NCBI GenBank assembly: GCA_019347595.1
Contig: JAHWLA010000109.1
Span: forward strand, 1 to 8,866
Origin: Actinomycetota bacterium
GTDB taxonomy: Bacteria > Actinomycetota > Acidimicrobiia > Acidimicrobiales > JAHWLA01
Length of the DNA stretch: 8,866 nucleotides
Direction: 5' to 3'
In this document: one piece after another, positions 1 through 6,394 of the stretch
Position numbering within the stretch: position 1 is the first letter of the stretch
How the letters are laid out: each line of letters begins with the position of its first letter
Made by a program: the position numbers and the translations under genes
Notes under the pieces: model-generated
Seen by the model: only the letters and a program-made list of their open reading frames with translations
What the model was told of the DNA's origin: nothing
Databases searched by the model: none

Positions 1-1
1 C

Positions 2-520
2 GAGGAGAACCTGCAGTCGCGCATCCGGGGCGTCACGCTGATGGCGCTGTCCAACAAGTTCGGCTGGCTGGTGCTGACGACCGGCAACAAGAGCGAGTCG
101 GCCGTGGGGTACTCGACGTTGTACGGCGACACCGCGGGCGGCTTCGCCGTGATCAAGGACGTGCCCAAGACACTGGTGTACCGGCTGTGCGAGGAGCGCA
201 ACCGGCGGGCGGGCCGCGACGTGATCCCGGTGGCCGTGCTGGAGAAGCCGCCGTCGGCCGAGCTGCGCCCCGACCAGCGCGACGACCAGAGCCTGCCGCC
301 CTACGAGGTGCTCGACCCCATCCTCGAGGCCTACGTGGAGCAGGACCGCACGGCGGCGGAGCTCGAGCAGGCGGGCCACGACCCGGCGCTGGTGCGGCGG
401 ATCGTCGGCTTGGTGGACCGGGCCGAGTACAAGCGCCGCCAGAGCCCGCCCGGGGTGCGGGTCACGCCCAAGGCGTTCGGCAAGGACCGCCGCATGCCGA
501 TCACCAACGGCTACCGGTAG
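2..520 (+). CDS. nadE: Glutamine-dependent NAD+ synthetase, C-terminal part (5' end outside the window)
   Basis: The reading frame is open from base 2 to the TAG at 518-520, giving 172 C-terminal residues. NadE makes NAD+ from deamido-NAD+ (NaAD), ATP and ammonia in the cytoplasm; the two-domain form draws ammonia from glutamine. Visible family signatures are the LTTGNKSESAVGYSTLYGD stretch, which binds nucleotide and deamido-NAD, then GGFAVIKDVPKT, then the PPSAELRPDQRDDQSLPPYE segment, then the typical end around KRRQSPPG, VTPKAF and DRRMPITN. The ATP-pyrophosphatase P-loop and any glutaminase domain lie upstream of the window, so the two-domain form is inferred from the style of the C-terminus, which resembles the actinobacterial long enzymes. 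The first in-frame ATG (41) is internal and is not the start. No defect is seen in the visible part. Confidence 0.93.
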   Translation, partial: EENLQSRIRGVTLMALSNKFGWLVLTTGNKSESAVGYSTLYGDTAGGFAVIKDVPKTLVYRLCEERNRRAGRDVIPVAVLEKPPSAELRPDQRDDQSLPPYEVLDPILEAYVEQDRTAAELEQAGHDPALVRRIVGLVDRAEYKRRQSPPGVRVTPKAFGKDRRMPITNGYR

Positions 521-574
521 CGGGCGAAATTCGGGGGACGGCACCGCGCCGGCTGCGTACCGTCGGAGGCGATG

Positions 575-584
575 AAGGAGAGGT
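575..584 (+). promoter_or_regulatory. Ribosome binding site for the 592 gene
   Basis: AAGGAG (575-580) followed by AGAGGT (579-584) lies 7 to 11 bases before the ATG at 592. This purine-rich site fixes the start at 592 rather than at far-upstream codons in the same frame, where the translation is Arg/Gly/Pro-rich and overlaps nadE. Confidence 0.6.
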
Positions 585-591
585 CGCCCCG

Positions 592-891
592 ATGCCGCGC
601 CCGAGGTTGCACGTCCGCAGATTTCTGAACCTGCCCGGCCATCACGGGAGCGCGTACGTCTTCATCCGGGTCCGGCGGGTGGCCGGCGACGAGGGGTCGA
701 CCATCGAGGTCACATTCACAATGACCGACTGCTACGACCGCATCTCCTTGGAGTTCGACATGGACACGCCCGCGGGCCGGCGCAACAGCGTCCACAAGGC
801 ACGCGTCGTGCGCGATGCGGCGGCGCGCTTGGTGGATGCGCTCGAAGCCGAGAGCGCCGTGGCGCACGGTACGTCGCTGATGACGCAGTAG
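592..891 (+). CDS. Conserved-looking hypothetical protein, 99 aa
   Basis: I do not recognise this protein. It begins at ATG 592 behind a good ribosome binding site and ends at TAG 889-891. The sequence opens basic (MPRPRLHVRRFLNLPG), has two beta-strand-like stretches (SAYVFIRVRRV and STIEVTFTMTDCYDRISLEFDM), and closes with an amphipathic helix (HKARVVRDAAARLVDALEAESAV). This suggests a small alpha/beta cytoplasmic protein. There is no signal peptide, membrane segment or metal-binding motif. It follows nadE by 71 bases on the same strand and could be co-transcribed with it. Its last codons form the left arm of a long inverted repeat, so its mRNA probably ends just after the stop. That a real gene lies here is fairly likely from the ribosome binding site and codon pattern; function is unknown. 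Confidence 0.65.
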   Translation: MPRPRLHVRRFLNLPGHHGSAYVFIRVRRVAGDEGSTIEVTFTMTDCYDRISLEFDMDTPAGRRNSVHKARVVRDAAARLVDALEAESAVAHGTSLMTQ

Positions 892-922
892 TGGCTGCCT
901 GAGTGCCCACTACTGCGTCATC
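879..922 (+). terminator. Perfect 16-bp inverted repeat over a stop codon, probable terminator
   Basis: GATGACGCAGTAGTGG (879-894) is the exact reverse complement of CCACTACTGCGTCATC (907-922), with a 12-base loop (895-906). The stem can be lengthened by a T-G wobble (878/923) and a C-G pair (877/924). The TAG stop of the 592 gene (889-891) sits in the left arm. No T-tract follows on either strand, so this is not a textbook intrinsic terminator, but T-poor hairpins are common ends in GC-rich actinobacteria. It separates the 592 gene from the exporter at 944. An alternative role is a protein binding site or an mRNA-stabilising 3' stem. Confidence 0.6.
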
Positions 923-943
923 GGCGCGCCAAGCTGAGCGGCC

Positions 944-1804
944 ATGGTCCTGCGCGCCCACCTCGCCATCGCCGCATCGGGCGTGCTGTTCGGGACGACG
1001 TTCGCCGTCGTCCAGGACGCGGTGCGCGACGCCGAGCCGGTTCCGTTCCTCGCCGTGCGCTTCCTCATCGGCGCACTGGCCCTCGCCCCCTTCGCTCGCC
1101 GCGCCCCCCGCCAACCCGGCCGGGTGCGGGCGGGCGTCGCGTGCGGCGCGGTCCTCCTCACCGGCTACGTGCTGCAGACGGTCGGCCTCCAGTACACGAC
1201 GCCGCCGATCTCCGCCCTCGTCACCTACCTCCTGGTGGTGATCGTCCCCGTGTTGTCGGCGGTGCTGTTGCGCCGGTTCCCCAGCAGGCCGGTCCTCGCG
1301 GGCGTCGTCCTCGCCACCGTGGGCCTGTTCCTGCTGACCGGCGACCGCACCGGCCTCGGGCTGGGATGGGGCGAAGCACTCACCCTCGGGTGCGCGTTCG
1401 CCTTCGCCGTCCACATCATCCTGCTGTCGGAGTGGTCGCCCCGTTTCGAGACGACGGCCTTTACGGCGACGCAGATGGCCGTGGCCGGCGCCGCCTCCCT
1501 CGTGCCCGGCCTCTTCCTCGGCGGGTACGCCTTCCCGCTGCGTGTGTGGCTGGCCGCCCTCTATACCGGGATCACGGTCTCGGCGCTGGCCTTCGCCCTC
1601 CAGATTTGGGGCCAGCGCCAGGTGGGGCCGACCCGCACGTCGCTCCTCCTCATGCTCGAACCGGTGGCGGCCGCGGCCCTCGGCTACGTCACCGGCGACG
1701 CCCTCGGCCTCGTGGCTGCCGCGGGCGCGGTCCTCATCCTGGCCGGCGTGGCCGTCGCCGAAGTCCCTGCGGTGGAGCATCCCGAGGCCGTCGACGACTC
1801 TTGA
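944..1804 (+). CDS. EamA/DMT-family membrane transporter
   Basis: This 286-residue protein has the size and architecture of the drug/metabolite transporter superfamily: two tandem EamA repeats (about residues 5-136 and 147-275) with ten predicted membrane helices. Typical features are the N-terminal helix with GVLFGTTFAVVQDA, the following PVPFLAVRFLIGALAL, the QTVGLQYTTPPISALV segment in the first repeat, and a second repeat ending ALQIWGQRQVGPTRTSLLLM then LEPVAAAALGY. Such proteins usually export amino acids, metabolites or drugs across the cytoplasmic membrane, but the substrate cannot be read from sequence. The ATG at 944 is chosen because it starts exactly at the first helix; there is no clear ribosome binding site before it, and the gene lies 21 bases after the hairpin at 879-922. 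The TGA stop (1802-1804) lies inside an operator-like palindrome. Confidence 0.92.
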   Translation: MVLRAHLAIAASGVLFGTTFAVVQDAVRDAEPVPFLAVRFLIGALALAPFARRAPRQPGRVRAGVACGAVLLTGYVLQTVGLQYTTPPISALVTYLLVVIVPVLSAVLLRRFPSRPVLAGVVLATVGLFLLTGDRTGLGLGWGEALTLGCAFAFAVHIILLSEWSPRFETTAFTATQMAVAGAASLVPGLFLGGYAFPLRVWLAALYTGITVSALAFALQIWGQRQVGPTRTSLLLMLEPVAAAALGYVTGDALGLVAAAGAVLILAGVAVAEVPAVEHPEAVDDS

Positions 1805-1815
1805 CCGAGCGGTCA
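1802..1815. promoter_or_regulatory. TetR-type palindromic operator candidate
   Basis: TGACCGAGCGGTCA has two perfect 6-bp arms (TGACCG/CGGTCA) around a 2-base centre. GACC-N4-GGTC palindromes of this kind are common sites for TetR-family repressors in actinobacteria. It overlaps the exporter's stop codon and a possible -35 box (TTGACC, 1801-1806), and lies 18 bases before the start of the ferritin-like operon, so a bound repressor would block that promoter. No regulator gene is present in the window. Identification rests on symmetry and position only. Confidence 0.4.
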
Positions 1816-1817
1816 GG

Positions 1818-1834
1818 TGCTAAAAGTGAGCTCG
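1818..1834 (+). promoter_or_regulatory. Possible extended -10 promoter giving a leaderless transcript
   Basis: TGCTAAAAG (1818-1826) reads as an extended -10 element (TG, one base, then TAAAAG). The GTG start at 1834 lies 7 bases after it, about where transcription would begin. The TTGACC at 1801-1806 is only 14 bases upstream, too short a spacer for a normal -35 partner, so an extended -10 would have to carry the promoter. No Shine-Dalgarno sequence precedes the GTG, which fits leaderless translation, common in actinobacteria. This is inference from spacing. Confidence 0.35.
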
Positions 1835-2460
1835 TGGCCGACCCCAAGAAGCCCCGCCCCGCCTTCGCCCCGTGGGACCGACGGGAGCTGCCTGGCGCCT
1901 TCACCGTGGAGGAGTCGGCCCGCCGCGTCGGCCACTACAAGTGGGTCGAGATGCGGCTGTTCGAGGCCCTGGGCGGCTGGGTCGCCACCGTCCCCGAGCT
2001 CGACGTGAAGATGCGCCTCGGCACCCACACCTACAAGCACGCGTGGCATGCCGAGCTGTGGCACAAGCGCCTGCCGGAGTTGCGGGAGATGAACCCCGAG
2101 CGGCTCACCCAGCCCGCCAACGACGACGTGGTCGCCTTCTTCGACGCCATGACCGAGCCCGAGGCACCGGGCGAGACCATCGAGAAGCTCGTCGGCGTCT
2201 ACCGGGTGCTGATCCCGCACAAGATCGCGGCCTACACCTACCACCTGAACAACACGTCGCAGATTACCGACGCCCCCACCATCCGCTCGCTGCGCCATGC
2301 GCTCGACGACGAGTTCGAAGACTGGCGGGACGGCGAGATGCTCATCCAGTCGCTCATCGACACCGAGGAAGAGGTGGAGCGGGCGGCCGCCCACCAAGCG
2401 CAACTCGAAGCCATCCTGGTGCGGGGGGGCGGCATCGCAGGCAAGGGGAGCATCGGATGA
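1834..2460 (+). CDS. Ferritin-like four-helix protein with an incomplete metal site
   Basis: This 208-residue protein starts at GTG 1834 (MADPKKPRPAF) and ends at TGA 2458-2460. It looks like a ferritin-like helical bundle. The first helix pair carries typical di-iron ligands: a Glu in WVEMRLFEALG (E39 or E44) and an ExxH motif, E74 to H77, in AELWHKRL. In the second pair the expected Glu and ExxH are not present; the matching places hold IPHKIAAY (H129) and DEFEDW (E160, D163). The protein may therefore bind metal differently or not at all. It overlaps the next gene by four bases (ATGA), and that gene encodes a complete ferritin-like protein, so the two may work as a complex. The start is uncertain because there is no ribosome binding site; upstream in-frame codons run into the exporter gene. 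Family membership is inferred from motif spacing; the activity is unknown. Confidence 0.75.
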   Translation: MADPKKPRPAFAPWDRRELPGAFTVEESARRVGHYKWVEMRLFEALGGWVATVPELDVKMRLGTHTYKHAWHAELWHKRLPELREMNPERLTQPANDDVVAFFDAMTEPEAPGETIEKLVGVYRVLIPHKIAAYTYHLNNTSQITDAPTIRSLRHALDDEFEDWRDGEMLIQSLIDTEEEVERAAAHQAQLEAILVRGGGIAGKGSIG

Positions 2461-3266
2461 AGCGGCACATGCAGGCCACCGAGCTCGCACGCGACGAGCG
2501 GTTCGTGCGCATCTCCACCGAGGAGCGCTTCAACGACCCGCGCCAAGTGCCCCGTGAGCCCGGCAGCAAGCGCCGCCCCGGGCCGCAACTCCGCCCCGAG
2601 CGCCATGAAGCGCCCGACGCAGCGCGGGCCATGATGCACGCCATCTTCACCGGCGAAATCCAGGCCCTCGAAGGCGCGGGCCGCACCTGCTGGGACTTCG
2701 AGGTCGGCGCCGACTCGCCCTTCGAGCTCAAGCTCGACATGGCGCGCCAGTGCTGGGACGAGGCCCGCCACTGCGAGATATCCGTGAAGCTCGGCGACCA
2801 CATGGGAACCGAGGTGGGCGAGTACGCCGAGAACGTCGTCCTGTTCGAGGCGGCCTGCAACCCCGACCCCGTGCTGCGCCTGACCGGTGTGAACCGGGCG
2901 CTCGAGGGACTGGCGATCGACGTGTTCAACACCATGCGCGAGTACGGCCAGGCCACCGCCGACCCGGTCCTGGAGTTCTGCGAGGACTGGATGCTGGCCG
3001 ACGAGGTCACCCACGTGAAGATGGGCAGCGACTGGCTGCGGCGGCTGACCGAGAACGACCCGGAACGGCGGGCGCGGGCGCTGGAGTTCCAGCGGGTGGT
3101 CGACAAGCTGTTTTCGGCGGGCGGGTTCCGCGGCGACGAGGACGACAGCCCGGTCAAGCTGGCCCGCCGCTTCCGCGAGCTGGCCGGATTCACGCCCGCC
3201 GAGGTCGAGGAGATCTCGCAGCTCTCACGGCAGGCGCGCGCCGAAGCCGACGCGGCCGTTCGCTGA
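2457..3266 (+). CDS. DUF455-type ferritin-like di-iron protein
   Basis: The ATG at 2457 overlaps the previous stop (ATGA) and is preceded by AAGGGGAG (2442-2449), so translation is coupled. The 269-residue product matches the layout of DUF455 ferritin-like proteins, relatives of the MiaE tRNA hydroxylase. A complete set of six carboxylate and histidine ligands is visible: a helix-1 Glu (E67 or E72, in GEIQALEGAG), E102xxH105 in WDEARHCE, E150 in NRALEGLAIDV, and E183xxH186 in ADEVTHVKMGSDWL. This predicts a di-iron centre able to activate oxygen. Residues 1-55 are charged and probably flexible; the C-terminal 45 residues (DDSPVKLARRFRELAGFTPAEV) form helices outside the bundle. The substrate is unknown: DUF455 members are mostly uncharacterised, and the tRNA hydroxylase link is only a family relationship. 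Confidence 0.88.
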   Translation: MKRHMQATELARDERFVRISTEERFNDPRQVPREPGSKRRPGPQLRPERHEAPDAARAMMHAIFTGEIQALEGAGRTCWDFEVGADSPFELKLDMARQCWDEARHCEISVKLGDHMGTEVGEYAENVVLFEAACNPDPVLRLTGVNRALEGLAIDVFNTMREYGQATADPVLEFCEDWMLADEVTHVKMGSDWLRRLTENDPERRARALEFQRVVDKLFSAGGFRGDEDDSPVKLARRFRELAGFTPAEVEEISQLSRQARAEADAAVR

Positions 3267-3274
3267 CCGACGCC

Positions 3275-3829
3275 GTGGCCGCTGTCGTCGTCACGCCGGA
3301 GGCGTTCACCCTCGTGCAGTTCGACGCGGGGCGCATCGCCGAGCTGGTGGCCGAGGTGGCGGGACGCGTCGGGCTCCCCGCCGATGTCGAGGTGCGAGTC
3401 GAGATCGACGAGCGGGTGCCCTTGGGGCGGTCGCGGCTGACGTCGCTCGATCCGATCACCATCGCTGTCCAGGGCGGCGCCTTCGAGAATGCGAAGGTGC
3501 CTCGCACGCTGAGCGACCGGTCGGTCGTCGACGTCGTCGGCCGGCTGCTGTTCCGGGCCGTCGACCGCCTCGACCCGGCGTTCGCCGACGCGCCGGCCGA
3601 CGAGGCGTTGACGCTGCCACAGCACACGGCGTGGGATGCCTACGCAGTGGGTCGGTGCGAGCGGGTGGGCTACGCCCCGTCCAAGCCCCGCCGGCTGTAC
3701 CACTTCCGCAACCGGCACGGGTTCACCGACACAGCCGACCGGGTGTTCGAGCGGTTGTGGTCGGCGGACGGGCTGACGTGGGCCGACCTCGACGCCGCCT
3801 GCGCCGAGACCGCTGCCACCCGCCCCTAG
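3275..3829 (+). CDS. Hypothetical protein, third gene of the ferritin-like operon
   Basis: I do not recognise this 184-residue protein. It starts at GTG 3275, eight bases after the DUF455 gene, in a different frame, and ends at TAG 3827-3829. The N-terminal half alternates strands and helices (VVVTPEAFTLVQFDAGRIAE, VEVRVEIDERVPLG, DPITIAVQGGAFEN); the C-terminal half is helical and rich in Arg and Trp or Tyr (WDAYAVGRCERVGYAPSK, RRLYHFRNRHGFTD, RVFERLWSADG). There is no signal peptide or membrane segment. Tight spacing and shared direction argue that it is co-transcribed with, and may act together with, the two ferritin-like proteins. An upstream in-frame CTG (3263) overlapping the previous stop is an alternative start. 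The coding call is supported by operon position and codon bias; no function is proposed. Confidence 0.72.
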   Translation: MAAVVVTPEAFTLVQFDAGRIAELVAEVAGRVGLPADVEVRVEIDERVPLGRSRLTSLDPITIAVQGGAFENAKVPRTLSDRSVVDVVGRLLFRAVDRLDPAFADAPADEALTLPQHTAWDAYAVGRCERVGYAPSKPRRLYHFRNRHGFTDTADRVFERLWSADGLTWADLDAACAETAATRP

Positions 3830-3846
3830 ACCCCAACCCGAACAGG

Positions 3847-4161
3847 TCAGGCCAGGTCGTGGGCGGAGAGGCCGTCGAGCAGGTCGATCTCGGGCGGCTT
3901 GGCCAACAGCCCCTCACATGCGCGGGCCAACCCGGCGAACTCCTCGGAGTCGAGGTGCGCCCGCTGCGCCTCGGGCGACTCCCACTTCTCGATCACCACG
4001 AATCGTTCGGGCCGGGTGACCGAGTGGCACAGGTCGATGTTGCGGCAGCCGTCGTGCCCGCGCGACACCACCACGTAGCGGGCCAAGGCGTCGAGCAAGC
4101 GGGCACCGTCGGTCGACTCGAAAACCAGCGTTACCAAGGTGACGGTCCCGTCAGTGGCCAC
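3847..4161 (-). CDS. Antibiotic-biosynthesis-monooxygenase (ABM) fold protein
   Basis: This 104-residue protein has the beta-alpha-beta pattern of the ABM/YgiN dimeric ferredoxin-like barrel: strand VTLVTLVF, helix DGARLLDALARYVVVSR, the HDGCRNIDLCHSV turn and strand, the characteristic ERFVVIEKWESPEAQRAHLD stretch, and helix SEEFAGLARACEGLL. Members include cofactor-free quinol monooxygenases and many small proteins of unknown substrate. It starts at a GTG (complement of 4159-4161) with only a weak G-rich site before it, and stops at 3847-3849. It converges with the gene ending at 3829, with 17 bases between and no hairpin there. It diverges from the sigma-factor gene across 189 bases. The fold is fairly sure; enzymatic activity is not. 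Confidence 0.85.
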   Translation of the reverse strand: MATDGTVTLVTLVFESTDGARLLDALARYVVVSRGHDGCRNIDLCHSVTRPERFVVIEKWESPEAQRAHLDSEEFAGLARACEGLLAKPPEIDLLDGLSAHDLA

Positions 4162-4350
4162 GCCCCGAACGGTAACCGGAAGGAAGTCAAGCTCACGCCG
4201 TCGAACACCGATGTGTCGAAAGAAGGGGCATCAAAGACGACAGAAGGCGTCGGAAAGCGGCCTTGACGTCGTCGTTATGGTGGGAATCAGGTCGTCGGTT
4301 GCATCGTTGCCTCGGGCGGCGGGTCGCAATAAGCGAAGGGTTCGGAGAAC
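4162..4350. other. Divergent intergenic region before the sigma-factor gene
   Basis: These 189 bases separate two divergent genes and must hold both promoters. The middle is visibly richer in A than its surroundings (for example GTCGAAAGAAGGGGCATCAAAGA split across 4215-4236). A TTGACG at 4263-4268 resembles a -35 box but has no good -10 at 16-18 bases. No open reading frame with coding character and no strong hairpin is seen. Confidence 0.4.
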
Positions 4351-5289
<939 letters not shown>

Positions 5290-5308
5290 TCAATAGCGGC
5301 CCGCCGGC

Positions 5309-5404
5309 TGGCGGAGGTGGACGGGAATCGAACCCGCCGTCACAGGATCGCTGCGACCACCCGCTTTGAAGGCGGGGGAGCCCACCAGGTGCCCGGACAC
5401 CTCC
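5309..5404 (-). tRNA. selC: tRNA-Sec (anticodon UCA)
   Basis: On the minus strand the transcript starts GGAGGTGTCC (from 5404) and ends CACCTCC, discriminator G (5312) and an encoded CCA (5311-5309), 96 bases in all. The anticodon stem is CCCGC/GCGGG with loop CTTCAAA, placing TCA at 5369-5367, the complement of UGA. It has the hallmarks of selenocysteine tRNA: a long variable arm with a hairpin (GGTCG, loop CAG, CGATC), a lengthened D stem with a small loop, and a 13-bp acceptor plus T helix. Counted strictly the helix is 7+6, because T8 faces C rather than A at the eighth acceptor pair, while the T stem gains a sixth pair. The tRNA is charged with serine, converted by SelA and delivered by SelB to in-frame UGA codons with a SECIS; none of these partners lies in this window. 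It stands alone between the sigma factor and a HAD gene. Confidence 0.95.
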
Positions 5405-5411
5405 GGGCGGC

Positions 5412-5417
5412 ACGTTA
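5412..5417 (-). promoter_or_regulatory. Possible -10 box for selC
   Basis: TAACGT on the minus strand fits the TAnnnT core and lies 7 bases before the first base of the tRNA, so transcription might begin at or near the mature 5' end. No recognisable -35 box is found at the expected distance, so confidence is low. Confidence 0.25.
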
Positions 5418-5466
5418 GTCAGCGGCCTGCCGTGCGCGGCCCGGCGGCGGGGTAGCGTTCGCGGCC

Positions 5467-5541
5467 ATGAAGAAGCTCTTCCTGCTCCTCATCCTCGTCG
5501 CCCTCGGCGCAGTCGCAGCCAAGAAGCTCCGCGTCGAGTAG
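5467..5541 (+). CDS. Possible 24-aa single-pass membrane microprotein
   Basis: ATG 5467 to TAG 5539-5541 encodes 24 residues: MKKLFLLLILVALGAVAA followed by KKLRVE. This is a Lys-rich N-terminus, one hydrophobic helix of about 15 residues and a charged tail, like the tiny membrane proteins often left unannotated in actinobacteria. The DLW motif of the DLW-39 family is absent. No Shine-Dalgarno is present; TAGCGT (5453-5458) ends 8 bases before the ATG, so a leaderless mRNA is possible. It lies antisense to the last 53 bases of the HAD gene (5489-6355), so the two genes converge and overlap. A hydrophobic run of leucines can arise by chance in GC-rich DNA, hence moderate confidence. Confidence 0.45.
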   Translation: MKKLFLLLILVALGAVAAKKLRVE

Positions 5542-6355
5542 CGGCCTCCCACCGTGACGGCGGCGGCGGGGGAAGCATCCGCCGTCCCCGCCACCACACC
5601 AGTGCTGCGCCCGCAGCAACGGCTGCCACCCCGCCGACCGCCATGGTCGGCCCGGGCGGCGGCGTCGGGACGCGCCGCGTCCGCAGCGGCACCGGCCGCG
5701 TGAAGTGGCGCACCTCCCAGTCCCGTTCCCGCGCCAGCTTGAGCAGCACGCGGTCGGGGTTCACCGCCACCGGGTGCCCGACGACTTCGAGCATCGGCGC
5801 GTCGGTGTACGAGTCGGAGTAGGCGTACGACGCCGCCAGGTCGATGTCATGCTCGGCGGCCACCGCCCGCATGGCCTCCGCCTTGAACGGGCCGTACGCG
5901 TAGAACGCCATCTCGCCCGTGTACCGCCCGTCGTCGTCGACGCGCGACCGGCTGGCGATGGCCTCGTCGACGCCGAGGTACTCGGCCAGCGGCTCGACGA
6001 TCTCCTCGGGCGACGCCGACACGATGAAGACCCGCCGTCCCGCGGCCCGGTGCTCGGCGATGAGCTCGGCCGCTTCGGCGTAGATGATCGGCTCGACGAC
6101 CTCTTCCAGCGCCTCCCGCACGATGCGCCGGACCCGGTCCCGCTCCCACCCGCGGGTGAGGCGCAGCACCGACTCGCGGATGCGGGCCAGCTTCTGTTCG
6201 CTGGCGCCCAGGTGCATGTAGACGAGCTGGCCGTACAGGGCGCGTACGACATGGCGGCGGGAGATGAGGCCCTCCCGGTAGAACGGCGCGCCGAAGGCGA
6301 CCATCGATGCCTTGGCGATGACCGTCTTGTCCAGGTCGAAGAAGGCGGCCTCCAT
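5489..6355 (-). CDS. HAD-superfamily phosphatase (subfamily IB) with C-terminal membrane anchor
   Basis: The 288-residue protein has all four HAD motifs: motif I FFDLDKT (nucleophile D7, acid D9), motif II IVSAS (S113/S115), the motif III lysine K158 in YGPFKAEAM, and motif IV YSDSYTD (D181, D185). The helical cap between motifs I and II and the GHPVAVNPDRVLLKLARERDWE tail (split at 210) are typical of HAD-IB, SerB-like phosphatases. Substrates of this branch include phosphoserine and lysophospholipids, but none can be assigned here. After about residue 222 the sequence turns Pro/Arg-rich and contains one membrane helix (TMAVGGVAAVAAGAALVWW, 237-255), so the enzyme is probably tethered to the membrane. 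The last 30 residues are basic and of low complexity, overlapping the 5467 microprotein on the other strand. The ATG (complement 6353-6355) has no ribosome binding site; TTACCA-N18-TAGGCT just upstream could give a leaderless mRNA. Confidence 0.93.
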   Translation of the reverse strand: MEAAFFDLDKTVIAKASMVAFGAPFYREGLISRRHVVRALYGQLVYMHLGASEQKLARIRESVLRLTRGWERDRVRRIVREALEEVVEPIIYAEAAELIAEHRAAGRRVFIVSASPEEIVEPLAEYLGVDEAIASRSRVDDDGRYTGEMAFYAYGPFKAEAMRAVAAEHDIDLAASYAYSDSYTDAPMLEVVGHPVAVNPDRVLLKLARERDWEVRHFTRPVPLRTRRVPTPPPGPTMAVGGVAAVAAGAALVWWRGRRMLPPPPPSRWEAATRRGASWLRLRRGRRG

Positions 6356-6364
6356 GAAGAGGCG

Positions 6365-6394
6365 AGCCTACGGAACGCCGGTTACCGCTGGTAA
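6365..6394 (-). promoter_or_regulatory. Possible promoter of the HAD phosphatase gene
   Basis: On the minus strand TTACCA (6394-6389) and TAGGCT (6370-6365) are separated by 18 bases, and the ATG begins 9 bases after the -10. The -35 partly overlaps the end of the 68-aa gene. Both boxes are weak matches; support is mainly the spacing and the lack of a ribosome binding site. Confidence 0.3.

Noticed and set aside
187..591. Upstream extension of the 99-aa gene into nadE
   Set aside because: The added residues are Arg/Gly/Pro-rich shadow sequence of nadE, and the ribosome binding site supports ATG 592.
716..1780. Long minus-strand open frame (354 codons) opposite the exporter gene
   Set aside because: Its product is a low-complexity run of Gly, Glu, Arg and His typical of the antisense of GC-rich genes, while the plus strand encodes a clear EamA protein.
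4263..4292. TTGACG as the -35 box of the sigma-factor promoter
   Set aside because: No acceptable -10 box lies 16-18 bases downstream (AATCAG, ATCAGG, TCAGGT), so I did not call a promoter.
5301..5314. CCGCC-GGCT-GGCGG hairpin as terminator of the sigma-factor gene
   Set aside because: It overlaps the CCA end of selC on the other strand, has only five pairs and no T-tract.
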